In this document: piece by piece, positions 9,491-17,653 of the stretch | How the letters are laid out: every line of letters begins with the position of its first letter | Numbering within the stretch: position 1 is the first letter of the stretch | NCBI RefSeq assembly: GCF_001715295.1 | Contig: NZ_MDKB01000001.1 | Location: 394,346-458,345, forward strand | From: Streptomyces griseus | Lineage (GTDB): Bacteria > Actinomycetota > Actinomycetes > Streptomycetales > Streptomycetaceae | Length of the DNA: 64,000 bases | Direction: 5' to 3' | Position numbers and translations under genes: made by a program | The notes under the pieces: generated by a model | Told to the model about the DNA's origin: nothing | Database searches by the model: none | What the model saw: only the letters and a program-made list of their open reading frames with translations

Positions 9491-10471
9491 GTGAGTGAGT
9501 ACGACGACAGGTCCGTCCCGAAGACGCCTCCCGCGCCCCGGCCCGAACCCTTTCCCGAGGCCGAGGACCCTGCGGCGACACCGGCGTACGGGCGGATCGA
9601 CACCGGACGTTCCGGAGTTCCCACCCCCGTCGCGCCGTCGGCCACGGACGACGACACGGCCGGGACGCTGCCCGAACCGCCTCCCGAAGTGGCCGAGGCG
9701 GCCCGCGGCCTGCCGGACCGCTGGCTGAGCGTTCCCGACGCGGCCTGGAAGGGCGCGGGCACACCACCGGACTGGGCGGTCCCCGGCCGATGGCGTACGG
9801 ACGCCACGGGCACGATCGTGGCCTGGGAGGACAACGAGCGGTACCGCCCCTCCCCGGAGGCGCTCGGCTGGCCGAGGGCCACCGACCCCGTCGAATCCGC
9901 GATCCAGCGTGCCGTCACGGGCTACGGTCCCGCCGGAGAGGTCCTGCGCACGCTGGCCGCCGCTCAGGTCGCGGTGCTCATCGGGCCCGACGGCGAGCCG
10001 GCCGCCCTGCGGTCGGCCCAGGGCGAACCGGTCGTCCCCGTCTTTACCAGCCCCGCCTACCACCGTGTCGTCGGGACGTTCGCCGCGCGGCTGGTCCCGG
10101 TGGCGGACGTGGTGGAAGGGCTTCCCCAGGGGCACTCCCTCTACGTGAACCCGACCGGACCGGCCGGGATGGTCATGGAGACCGAGGCGCTGGCCGAGGA
10201 GATCGCGGCCCAGGAGCGCGGCGAGAGCCGCCCGGTGAGCGGGGAAGCGCCGGGTGCGGCGGGGACCCCGCGCATCCACGTGGTGCGGGTGGGAGACCCG
10301 GCGGGCCGGGCGGCGGACGAGGAGGCGGCCACCGCCGCTTCCGCGGCGGCACCGGGTGCGGACACCCACGTGGCCGGGGGAGAGGACGGCTCCGGCGTCG
10401 CCGGCGTGCCCGAGGCGCCCGACGCCCCCGAGGCGGCGGAGCCCGCGGCCGGAGAGGGGCCCCGGGAGTGA
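9491..10471 (+). CDS. T7SS-associated SseB-like protein, copy 3
   Basis: The protein has 326 residues and starts at GTG behind GGAG nine bases upstream. The family core is clear: [54 protein letters not shown], and the SseB-like segment [36 protein letters not shown]. An acidic, Pro-rich leader of ~55 residues precedes it and an Ala/Glu-rich tail follows. The stop codon overlaps the GTG start of the next gene (GTGA at 10468-10471), indicating translational coupling to the ART-like protein. Pairing of a small SseB-like protein with a large putative secreted protein suggests a dedicated adaptor, which is inference. Confidence 0.85.
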   Translation: MSEYDDRSVPKTPPAPRPEPFPEAEDPAATPAYGRIDTGRSGVPTPVAPSATDDDTAGTLPEPPPEVAEAARGLPDRWLSVPDAAWKGAGTPPDWAVPGRWRTDATGTIVAWEDNERYRPSPEALGWPRATDPVESAIQRAVTGYGPAGEVLRTLAAAQVAVLIGPDGEPAALRSAQGEPVVPVFTSPAYHRVVGTFAARLVPVADVVEGLPQGHSLYVNPTGPAGMVMETEALAEEIAAQERGESRPVSGEAPGAAGTPRIHVVRVGDPAGRAADEEAATAASAAAPGADTHVAGGEDGSGVAGVPEAPDAPEAAEPAAGEGPRE

Positions 10472-13400
10472 CACGCCGACGTGGCCTCTTCGCGCGGCGC
10501 CGCGGCGACCGGTCCTCGGCCCCGGCCGGGCGCCGGCCTGCCGACGTCCGGCCCGCCGACGAGGGGCCGGACAACACAGCGGCGGAAGGACTTCTGGTCG
10601 AGGACCACGACGGCCTGCTGCTGCTCCGGACGCCGTCGGACAACACGCTCACCCCCGCCGACGTCGCCGACCTGGCACGCGGCACGCGCACCGACGACGG
10701 GACCGTGACCGTCATCGCGGGCGCCGAAGGCATGGACTCCGCCGCCTTCTGGCCGAGACTGAGCGAACTGCTGGACTCGCTGAGCGAGTCCGGCGCCGAC
10801 ACCGTACGGCTCGTCATGGCCGGTGCCGGTCAGGACGCCAAGGACCGGCCCGGCACCGCGCGCCGGATCGCCGACGCCTGGGGGGTCGAGGTCAAGGCCC
10901 CGGACGGGGCGCCCCTCGTCGTGCCCGGCGGCTCGCTCTTCGTCCCTCCCGCCCCCTCCGCCGACGGGAAACCGGGGGAGGGCGGCTGGTGGCGGTTCGC
11001 CCCGGGCGCGGAACCCGAACCACTGGGCCCGCGCAGCCCGGAGCCCTCCTGGCAGCCCGCGCTGCGCGGCGTGCCGTCGGGTACGGCGGGCGGCAGCGTG
11101 GTGGAGCACATCCCCGCCGGGTTGCTGGTACGCCCCGCCGGGGCCCCGGCGACCCAGCCGGGCGACCTGTACCACGCCGTTCCGGTCGACCCCCGGCGCC
11201 CGGCCGTGGTGGTCGGTGTGCCCTACGGCGAGGACGTGTCGGCCGAGGAGGTCGCCGAGGTACTGGCGGCCCTGCCGGAGGGAGCCAGGTCCGGCGTGCG
11301 GCTCGCGCCCGGCGGCCGGCGTGACGTGCTCCGGCTGGCGCAGTCGGTGTGCGACCGGCTGGAGACGGACGTGGAGGTGATGACCGGGCTGCCGCTCGTC
11401 GCGGCGGCCGGTCCGCTCGGTTCGTACTCCGTACGGTCGGTCCTGGCCGCGCCCGACGGCACACCGACGTGGCTGCCGTTCGTGGACGCCGTCGTGTGCC
11501 GGCCGCCGGACGAGGAAGGCCGGGCCCGGCCGCCACGGCTGCTCCGCTGGAGCCCCCCGCTGCCGGGCCCCGCGCGTCCGGAGTCGGGCGTGACCGGCCT
11601 GACGGACCGTTGGCAGGTCACCGTCACCAGGGCGGGCCTCTGGGTCGGCCGGCGTGGCGGCCCCCCTATGTCCCCCACGGCACGTCAGGTGGACGCGGGC
11701 GGCCCCGTGATCGAGCTGGGTATGCCGGGCGAGCTGATGGACGCATCGCTGTCGCCGGCGCTGTCGCGCCTGCTGGGGGCCCTGACCCCGGCCCTGCGCG
11801 AGCGTGCGACGCTCCACGTGCACGGTGTGCCCCATGACGGCGGGCGCGGCCTGCGCCAGCTGGCGGCACAGCACCGGCTGCGCACCCTGCGCTACGCCGC
11901 TCCCGCCCCGGCCCCGGCCCGGTCCAGGCCCACGGCCCAGGGCCAGGCGCTGCCCGCCCGGACGGCGGCAGCGGCCCCGCCCGCGCCGATGCGGCCCGCT
12001 GCGACGGGTGCCGGCCCGGCCGGTGCCGCTGCGCCGGTGGGCCGACCGGAGCCGGGCCAGGGCACCCGGACACAGTCCGGGCAACCGAGTCTGCCGGGCC
12101 GGTCTGCGCAGGCGGGGCCGCTGCGACCGGAACAGACCGGGCAGCCCGCGCAGTCGGCGCAGTCGGGGCGACCGAACCTGCCGTCGCGGCCGTTGCCGCC
12201 GTCCCAGCAGGGGCATGCTCCCGGAGCCGGGCCCGGCGGGCCGGCGGGAGGCGCTGGACGGGCCGCACGGGCCGAACGCGCCCGGCAGCTCCGGGAAGCG
12301 ATGGCCGGCGCGATGGCGGGCGCTGACGGGCCGTCGAACACCGGGATGCCGGGCCGGGCGCCCGGCACGGTCACGGCCGAGGGACCCGGCGGCCCTCGGG
12401 CGCTCAGGGAGCCCGCTGCCGAGACGGGCCGATCCGGTGATGTGCCGACCCGAGCCGGTGAATCCGGGCGCAGGGGCGCACCCGTCGCTGCCGCCGGTCC
12501 TGCCGCGGTGGACGGGCCTGTGCGGGACGGCGCCAGGGGCACGTCCGGCGGTACGCGAACGGGCGAGGCCGCCGGGACGGACGACGGCCCGGCGGTGACC
12601 GGGGGTCCGGCGAGGCCTGACGGCCCGGTGCGGCACGTCGGGTCCGGCGCGCCCGGCGGCTCTCCGGCCGACGGCCTGGGTGGGGGTGACAGCCCGGCCG
12701 GTGGCCCCGCTGGTGGTGGCGGCCCGGCTGTGGGCAGCCCCGCGGACGGCACGCGAGCCGACCGCAGCCCGGCGGAAGGAACGTCGGTTGCGGGCAGCCC
12801 GGCGAAAGGCACGTCCGCTGTGGGCAGTCCGACGGAAGGCACCTTGCCCGGAGGGACCCCGTCCGGGGACACCCCCGTGTCGGCGGAGGGCTCGGGCCCT
12901 GCGGCCGGGGGAGTGGCGGCCGCAGAGGGTGCACCCCCGGCTGCCGGGGAAGCACCCGCCGCGGAGGAAGCACCGGCCGCAGGGCCCGCAGACGACTCCC
13001 GCCCGGACGAACCGGAGGCCTCTGACCGGCCTGACGTCGTGCCTCCGCCTCCGCCGACACCGATGCGCGTGCAATCCGGGACACCGGCCGACCCGGCGCC
13101 CGCCGCGCCGGGGGTCACGGCTTCGCGGGACGTGACGTCCGAGGCGCCGGACGCGCCGGCGGCACAGGGCGGAACGGGGACGGCGACGGACGCTGCCCGC
13201 GAACCGGACGAGTCCGGCCGAGCGGCGGGGCATTCCGGCGCCACGACGGCTCCTGCTCCCCCGCAGGCGACGGACATACCCGGCGCTTCGGGCGCTCCTG
13301 GAGCCCCGGGGGCCGCCGAGGAGACCGAGGCCGATGACGCCGAAGCCGAAGCCGAAGCCGAGGCCGAGGCCGAGGCCGACGCGGTCCACCTCCCGCCGAC

Positions 13401-14178
13401 CCCGCTGCCGCCCGTGCCGTTCGACCCCGGACACCGCAGCTCCGAAGCGGAGCGCACCGCCTTCCGTACGCTCGCGGAGGGGATGTGGGACCGGCACGGC
13501 GCGGCCGTCGCCCGCTCCCTGGCCCGCATGCCCGCGCTGCGCGGCAAGGAGCAGGAGGCGGCGCGCGCCGATCTGATCGCGCTGCGGATGTACCTGCACG
13601 TTACCGAAGGCCCCCTGAGCCACGGCGCGTTGACGCGGGCCCTGCGCGAGTACGAACCGGGCATGCTGCCGTACGGTGCCTGTGTGGCCTCGGCTCTGAA
13701 CCGGCTACCGTCCTACCGGGGCGCGGTGCTGCGCGGCACGGGCAGTGATCCCTCCGCCGAGGGCTCCGGCGCCCCCGCTCTTCCCCGCCCCGGCACCCTG
13801 CTGCGCGACGCGGCCCTCCTCAGTACCACCCCGTTCGACCCCACCCGCACGGCGACCGTGCCGGGCGGGAGTTACGTCATCTGGTCGGTGGCGGGCCGTC
13901 GTGTACGGCAGCTGTCCGACCACGGCCGGGGGCCGGACGAGGTGGTGTTCGCCCCGGGGACCCTCTTCCGGGTACTGGACGTCCGCCGCGACGGCCAGGC
14001 CGTACAGATCAATCTGCGTGAACTGACCGGTCCTGCCGCGGCGACCACGCCCGATCCCGAAGTGGATCGAGCCGTACTCGCCCGGCTGGACGATGTCGTG
14101 CGCGGGCGCTCGGCGGCACCTGCGGGTACCGGCCACTGGCCGGAGCGCTGCGTGGGTGCCGTGGGTGCCGGGCCGTGA
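10468..14178 (+). CDS. Large T7SS-locus protein with ART-like C-terminus
   Basis: The protein has 1236 residues. GTG 10468 was chosen because it overlaps the previous stop (GTGA) and opens with a basic [12 protein letters not shown]. Residues ~30-460 are a folded alpha/beta region with no family I can name. Residues ~470-960 are a long Ala/Gly/Pro/Ser low-complexity linker with recurrent GSPAxGT units and a run of alternating Glu-Ala near 13344-13379. The last ~250 residues look like an ART fold: VLRGTG (R1089), LLSTTPFD (S1119) and [17 protein letters not shown] (E1158). The residue two before the catalytic Glu position is Pro, so the E-x-E motif is reduced to P-D-E. It differs from the giant upstream protein by keeping the arginine. 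Activity and target are unknown. Export through T7SS is inferred from the neighbours only. Confidence 0.8.
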   Translation: MTRRRGLFARRRGDRSSAPAGRRPADVRPADEGPDNTAAEGLLVEDHDGLLLLRTPSDNTLTPADVADLARGTRTDDGTVTVIAGAEGMDSAAFWPRLSELLDSLSESGADTVRLVMAGAGQDAKDRPGTARRIADAWGVEVKAPDGAPLVVPGGSLFVPPAPSADGKPGEGGWWRFAPGAEPEPLGPRSPEPSWQPALRGVPSGTAGGSVVEHIPAGLLVRPAGAPATQPGDLYHAVPVDPRRPAVVVGVPYGEDVSAEEVAEVLAALPEGARSGVRLAPGGRRDVLRLAQSVCDRLETDVEVMTGLPLVAAAGPLGSYSVRSVLAAPDGTPTWLPFVDAVVCRPPDEEGRARPPRLLRWSPPLPGPARPESGVTGLTDRWQVTVTRAGLWVGRRGGPPMSPTARQVDAGGPVIELGMPGELMDASLSPALSRLLGALTPALRERATLHVHGVPHDGGRGLRQLAAQHRLRTLRYAAPAPAPARSRPTAQGQALPARTAAAAPPAPMRPAATGAGPAGAAAPVGRPEPGQGTRTQSGQPSLPGRSAQAGPLRPEQTGQPAQSAQSGRPNLPSRPLPPSQQGHAPGAGPGGPAGGAGRAARAERARQLREAMAGAMAGADGPSNTGMPGRAPGTVTAEGPGGPRALREPAAETGRSGDVPTRAGESGRRGAPVAAAGPAAVDGPVRDGARGTSGGTRTGEAAGTDDGPAVTGGPARPDGPVRHVGSGAPGGSPADGLGGGDSPAGGPAGGGGPAVGSPADGTRADRSPAEGTSVAGSPAKGTSAVGSPTEGTLPGGTPSGDTPVSAEGSGPAAGGVAAAEGAPPAAGEAPAAEEAPAAGPADDSRPDEPEASDRPDVVPPPPPTPMRVQSGTPADPAPAAPGVTASRDVTSEAPDAPAAQGGTGTATDAAREPDESGRAAGHSGATTAPAPPQATDIPGASGAPGAPGAAEETEADDAEAEAEAEAEAEADAVHLPPTPLPPVPFDPGHRSSEAERTAFRTLAEGMWDRHGAAVARSLARMPALRGKEQEAARADLIALRMYLHVTEGPLSHGALTRALREYEPGMLPYGACVASALNRLPSYRGAVLRGTGSDPSAEGSGAPALPRPGTLLRDAALLSTTPFDPTRTATVPGGSYVIWSVAGRRVRQLSDHGRGPDEVVFAPGTLFRVLDVRRDGQAVQINLRELTGPAAATTPDPEVDRAVLARLDDVVRGRSAAPAGTGHWPERCVGAVGAGP

Positions 14179-14214
14179 CACGACACCGAATCCAGACATG
14201 AGTAAGGAAATTGC

Positions 14215-15681
14215 ATGGCGCGTGAGCATGATCCTTCCCATCGCGTACCACCACCGTCGGGCACATCCGCCGGCGCGGGCGACCCCGGGAGAGCCGGGAG
14301 TGCACCGGTCTCCGTCCGCCGGGCGGTGACGATGCGAGGGGCGACCGGCGATCCCGGTGGCGCCCTCGCTCCGGGGGGCGGACGGCGTGGCCCCGCGAGC
14401 ACGCCGGCCGTGGCCACCCCGGTCACGGCTGCCCGTACGGAAGACCCGGAGAACCAGGACCCTGACACCGGCGGGCCGGAGAACACGGGAGCCCGGAAGA
14501 AGACAACGGAGCGGACGGGAGCCGCCGCGGCCACCGGTACCGCGCGGGGCATCGGCGCCCCGGGGCCGTCGGCCGGGGAGACACCTGAACCAGGTGCGTC
14601 CGCGGCCGACTCCTCGGCCACCTCCGCCACTCCGGCCTCCACGGGGCGTACGACCTCCTGGGCGGGTACGGCGGCCTCCGGCGCCTCGGCCGCCGCCACG
14701 GCGACGCCGTCCGCCGCCCCGGCTGCGGGGACGACGACCGTCAGCACCGCGGGCGCGTCCCCGGACGCCGCGATGGCCGCGTCAGCGGCCGGCAGCGGCG
14801 GTGCTGGAGCCAGTGGGCACCCGGGCGACGAACCGCCCGGCAGTCGTCCCAAGAAGCCGATGCTGGCGGGGGCGGCGATCGTCGGCGCGATACTCATCGC
14901 GGTGCCGTTCCTCGTGGCCGGGCAGGACGACCGCAAGCCCGAGCGGACCCGGACGGAGAACGCCGCCGGGACGGTCCTGGACACCGAACGCTCCACCGCT
15001 CCGGACACCTACACCAGCAAGTCACCGACGCCCTCCGTCAAACCGAGCAAGAAGGAGGAGAAGAAGCAGCAGCCCCCGCCCGTCCCCGTGGTCCGCAAGG
15101 AGACGCCCACCCCGTCACCGAGCGCCTCCACGCCCACGCCCACGCCCACGCCCAAGGCCGAGAAGAAGGCCGCGGTCGTGGAGCTGACCCCGGCCGAGAA
15201 GCTCCGTCAGTGGGCCAACGGCCGCTCCGGAGTGCAGAACACCGTGCTCAAGAACGCGGCGACCGGCCAGTGCGTGGACGTCGGCGGTTACGGTGCGGGC
15301 GAGATCAACGAGCCCGTCAACCAGTACCCGTGCAACAACACGGCCGCAGACAACCAGCTGTGGAGCCTGGACATCGTGAGCAGGAACGGCGGGCCCCAGA
15401 ACGCCCCGCTCTTCCTGATCCGTAACAGCAAGGACGGGTTCTGCCTGGACCTGGGCTACTACAAGGCGAGGTCCGCGGGCACGAAGGTCAGCGAGTTCCA
15501 CTGCCGACCGACCGGTGACAACCAGCTCTGGTGGCTCGACCCCCGCGGGGACGGGACGAACTGGATCCGGAACGCCGTCAGCAACGACCTGTGCCTGCGC
15601 CCGACCGGCGGCGCGGGAGCGGGCAACGACGCCCGGCTGGAGATCGCCGACTGCGGCTCCGGTGACCACTGGATCGTCTGA
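14215..15681 (+). CDS. Membrane-anchored ricin-type lectin protein
   Basis: The protein has 488 residues. ATG 14215 has AAGGAA seven bases upstream and lies 36 bases after the previous gene. Residues 1-213 are Ala/Thr/Pro-rich and unstructured. One hydrophobic segment follows (MLAGAAIVGAILIAVPFLVAG, ~residues 216-236) preceded by RPKKP, so the N-terminus should be inside and the C-terminus outside. A charged linker with Lys and TPTPTPTP repeats (15124-15153) spans the wall. Residues ~340-488 form a ricin/CBM13 beta-trefoil with three QxW-type repeats: ATGQCVDV...NQLWSLD, GFCLDLG...NQLWWLD and NDLCLRP...GDHWIV. It probably binds a glycan at the cell surface. Its place as the last gene of the T7SS-linked run suggests a surface role in that system (inference). 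Confidence 0.85.
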   Translation: MAREHDPSHRVPPPSGTSAGAGDPGRAGSAPVSVRRAVTMRGATGDPGGALAPGGGRRGPASTPAVATPVTAARTEDPENQDPDTGGPENTGARKKTTERTGAAAATGTARGIGAPGPSAGETPEPGASAADSSATSATPASTGRTTSWAGTAASGASAAATATPSAAPAAGTTTVSTAGASPDAAMAASAAGSGGAGASGHPGDEPPGSRPKKPMLAGAAIVGAILIAVPFLVAGQDDRKPERTRTENAAGTVLDTERSTAPDTYTSKSPTPSVKPSKKEEKKQQPPPVPVVRKETPTPSPSASTPTPTPTPKAEKKAAVVELTPAEKLRQWANGRSGVQNTVLKNAATGQCVDVGGYGAGEINEPVNQYPCNNTAADNQLWSLDIVSRNGGPQNAPLFLIRNSKDGFCLDLGYYKARSAGTKVSEFHCRPTGDNQLWWLDPRGDGTNWIRNAVSNDLCLRPTGGAGAGNDARLEIADCGSGDHWIV

Positions 15682-15700
15682 GTCAGCTCGGACGGACCAC

Positions 15701-15750
15701 GCGTCCCCGTTCCCGAGGCGCGCTCAATCGCGCCGACGGAGCGGGGACGC
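15701..15750 (+). terminator. Branched hairpin after the ricin gene
   Basis: GCGTCCCCG (15701-15709) pairs with CGGGGACGC (15742-15750) and encloses an inner hairpin GGCGCG-CTCAAT-CGCGCC (15717-15734). It lies 20 bases after the stop of the ricin-lectin gene and is a likely terminator for the whole left-hand run of genes. Confidence 0.6.
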
Positions 15751-15924
15751 TCCCCTTTCCCGGACCTGCGCCCCTGCGCCCTCTCCGTCCCGAGAGCAGC
15801 GGGCCACGGTCGGCGATGGAGCCGAGACGCGAGCGGCCCACGACTACGTCGCCCGGCGGATGAGGGACACCCGCGAGGAAGGCCACGCGGGGACCCGGAC
15901 TCGATCCGGCACGGGGGCGCTCGA

Positions 15925-16110
15925 TCAGGCCTGTGTCGCGTACGGGACGAAGCTTGCCCATGAGGCGCGCGCCAGGGCGAGCTGCGGGCCGTCATCGACC
16001 TTCGAGTCCCGGATGTGCACCGTCACAGGTGACACCGCCACCTCGACGCAGCTGTCGCCGGAACCCCCGCTGTAGCTGCTCTTGAACCAGGCCAGTTCTG
16101 TGGTGCTCAT
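15925..16110 (-). CDS. DUF397 protein
   Basis: This 61-residue protein starts MSTTELAWFKSSYSGGSGDSC and continues with CVEVAVSP and VHIRDSK, the DUF397 signature. Its ATG overlaps the stop of the XRE regulator (16107-16110), so the two are translated together. DUF397 proteins are nearly always encoded beside such DUF5753-type regulators in Streptomyces, where the pair has been compared with toxin-antitoxin or bald-type developmental systems. The protein is cytoplasmic and small, and its biochemical role is not known to me. Confidence 0.92.
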   Translation of the reverse strand: MSTTELAWFKSSYSGGSGDSCVEVAVSPVTVHIRDSKVDDGPQLALARASWASFVPYATQA

Positions 16111-17018
16111 GCCGCTCCTCGCATCCTCCGCAGCAGGCTCGTGGAGTCCTCTAGGGAAAGAGCCTGTGACCGCATCCTGGCATACCGCATCTGGAGCATG
16201 CTGACCACTTTGCGGTCGGAGTTCAGTTGCCCGCTCTCCTGTCCCTCGCAGTACGCCAACCACTTGTTGTCTCGTGTTTCCAGCAGTTGGATCGGCCCGT
16301 CCAGCCCGGCGTGATTCTCTCGCGCCTGCGGCATCACCTGGATCTCGATGTTCCGTAGCGCAGCCAACCGCAGCACGTGCTCGATGAGGTCTCGGGTCAC
16401 CTCGGGTCCGCCCGTACCACGCAGGAATACGCCCTCCTCCAGAATGAAGCTGTACGCCGTATTCGGCCGCTCCCGCAGTAACCGCTGCCGCTCCAGCCGC
16501 GCAGCCAACTGGGCCTCGATCTGCTCGTCGCCCAACGGAGGAAGCTGGTTCACGAACAGCCGGCGCGCGTAAGCCTCCGTCTGCAACAGACCCGGAACCA
16601 GACGGCACTCGTACGTGTAGAGGCTGACCGCCTCCTGCTCCAGCCGTGCCCACTGCCGGAACCAACTGGCCAGCCCCGGTCGCCGGGACAGATGCCGTGC
16701 CGCACCCCGCAGCGTCCCGAACGCGTCAAGGACCTCCTCGGCCCGGTCGACGAACTCCGCCGACGGAAACCGCCGTCCCTGCTCGATCGAACCCACGGTC
16801 GGCACCGAATACCGCACCCGCGAGGCGAACTGCTCCTGCGTCAGCCGGGCCCGCGCCCGGAACGCCTTCACGACCTCCCCGAACGCCTTCAGGCTGTCCG
16901 AACCCTCGGGCTCCGCCCCACCGTTGCCCCCTGTTCCCCCGCAGGCACCACCCGCACCCACCGCCACGTCGTCCAACCGGCCCACCTCCACGTGCACGTT
17001 CCCAGCCGTCCCGCCCAT
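16107..17018 (-). CDS. XRE regulator with DUF5753 (Scr1-type) domain
   Basis: The protein has ~303 residues from the ATG at 17018; there is no strong ribosome site, so the exact start is uncertain and a shorter form starting just before the HTH is possible. The HTH reads LKAFGEVVKAFRARARLTQEQFASRVRYSVPTVGSIEQG. The DUF5753 part follows with SWFRQWARLEQEA, YECRLVPGLLQTEAYAR and IEIQVMPQAREN. The family acts as DNA-binding partner of DUF397 proteins. An RsbW-like ATPase gene is divergent 107 bases away, the usual three-gene arrangement in streptomycetes. The N-terminal ~40 residues are Gly-rich and probably disordered, if translated at all. Confidence 0.9.
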   Translation of the reverse strand: MGGTAGNVHVEVGRLDDVAVGAGGACGGTGGNGGAEPEGSDSLKAFGEVVKAFRARARLTQEQFASRVRYSVPTVGSIEQGRRFPSAEFVDRAEEVLDAFGTLRGAARHLSRRPGLASWFRQWARLEQEAVSLYTYECRLVPGLLQTEAYARRLFVNQLPPLGDEQIEAQLAARLERQRLLRERPNTAYSFILEEGVFLRGTGGPEVTRDLIEHVLRLAALRNIEIQVMPQARENHAGLDGPIQLLETRDNKWLAYCEGQESGQLNSDRKVVSMLQMRYARMRSQALSLEDSTSLLRRMRGAA

Positions 17019-17125
17019 GCTGGTCCGTCGCCGCAACCGGTGTCCACTCTCCGTACCCGTACGCTGACTCAGCGTACGACCCGCTGTTCTGGCGTTCCTC
17101 ACCGCCCGGCGTCACCGTGGCTCCC

Positions 17126-17596
17126 ATGACGACCCCCACCACCTCCACGGCGCACAGCGACCGGACACCGCGCGCCGCCCACACGTTCACCCAGCGTTTC
17201 AGCTCCACTCCGCGGGGAGCCAGGCTGGCCCGGCGTCTGACCGTGCTCCAGCTCGACCGGTGGGGCGTTCCGCTCGGCGGCGAGCTGTCCGACGCGGCCG
17301 CACTGGTCGTCGCCGAACTGGCGGCCAACGCCGTGACGCACGGCCGGGTGGCAGGGCGGGACTTCGAGTTGCGGCTGACCCGGGCCCCCGGGGCCGTCCT
17401 GCGCATCGAGGTGTCCGACGCGCACGGCGAGCGGAAGCCGCCCGCACCGGGGGCCCTCTGCAGTCCCGGGGCGGGCGAGGGCGGGGGATGGGGGCTGCTC
17501 CTCGTGGAGGCGCTGGCCGACCGGTGGTCGGTGCACGACCGGGTGCCGGTGGGGAAGACCGTACGTGCGGAGTTCGAACTGTCGTGCCGCCCGTAG
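17126..17596 (+). CDS. RsbW-like ATP-binding protein
   Basis: The protein has 156 residues. It has a GHKL/HATPase fold with the N box ALVVAELAANAVTHG, then LRIEVSDAHGERKP (D-x-G-like motif) and GGGWGLLLVEALADRWSV as the ATP lid and G2 region. These are features of anti-sigma-factor-type serine kinases, which are numerous in Streptomyces. ATG 17126 was chosen as the first Met before the domain; the upstream extension of the frame is antisense to the XRE gene. It is divergent from the XRE/DUF397 pair, suggesting shared regulation of one signalling unit. The partner sigma or anti-sigma protein is not in the window. Confidence 0.9.
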   Translation: MTTPTTSTAHSDRTPRAAHTFTQRFSSTPRGARLARRLTVLQLDRWGVPLGGELSDAAALVVAELAANAVTHGRVAGRDFELRLTRAPGAVLRIEVSDAHGERKPPAPGALCSPGAGEGGGWGLLLVEALADRWSVHDRVPVGKTVRAEFELSCRP

Positions 17597-17609
17597 GCGC
17601 CCGGCGGCC

Positions 17610-17643
17610 GGCCCGGCCGGTGGGCACGCCCACCGGCCGGGCC
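17610..17643. terminator. 16-bp perfect hairpin between convergent genes
   Basis: GGCCCGGCCGGTGGGC (17610-17625), a two-base centre AC, then the exact complement (17628-17643). It lies between the ends of the ATPase gene and the GH81 gene and can serve both strands. Confidence 0.8.
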
Positions 17644-17653
17644 GGTTTCCCCG

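Noticed and set aside
10141..13623. 1160-codon minus-strand open frame
   Set aside because: Mirror of the low-complexity part of the ART-like gene; no ribosome site or homology.
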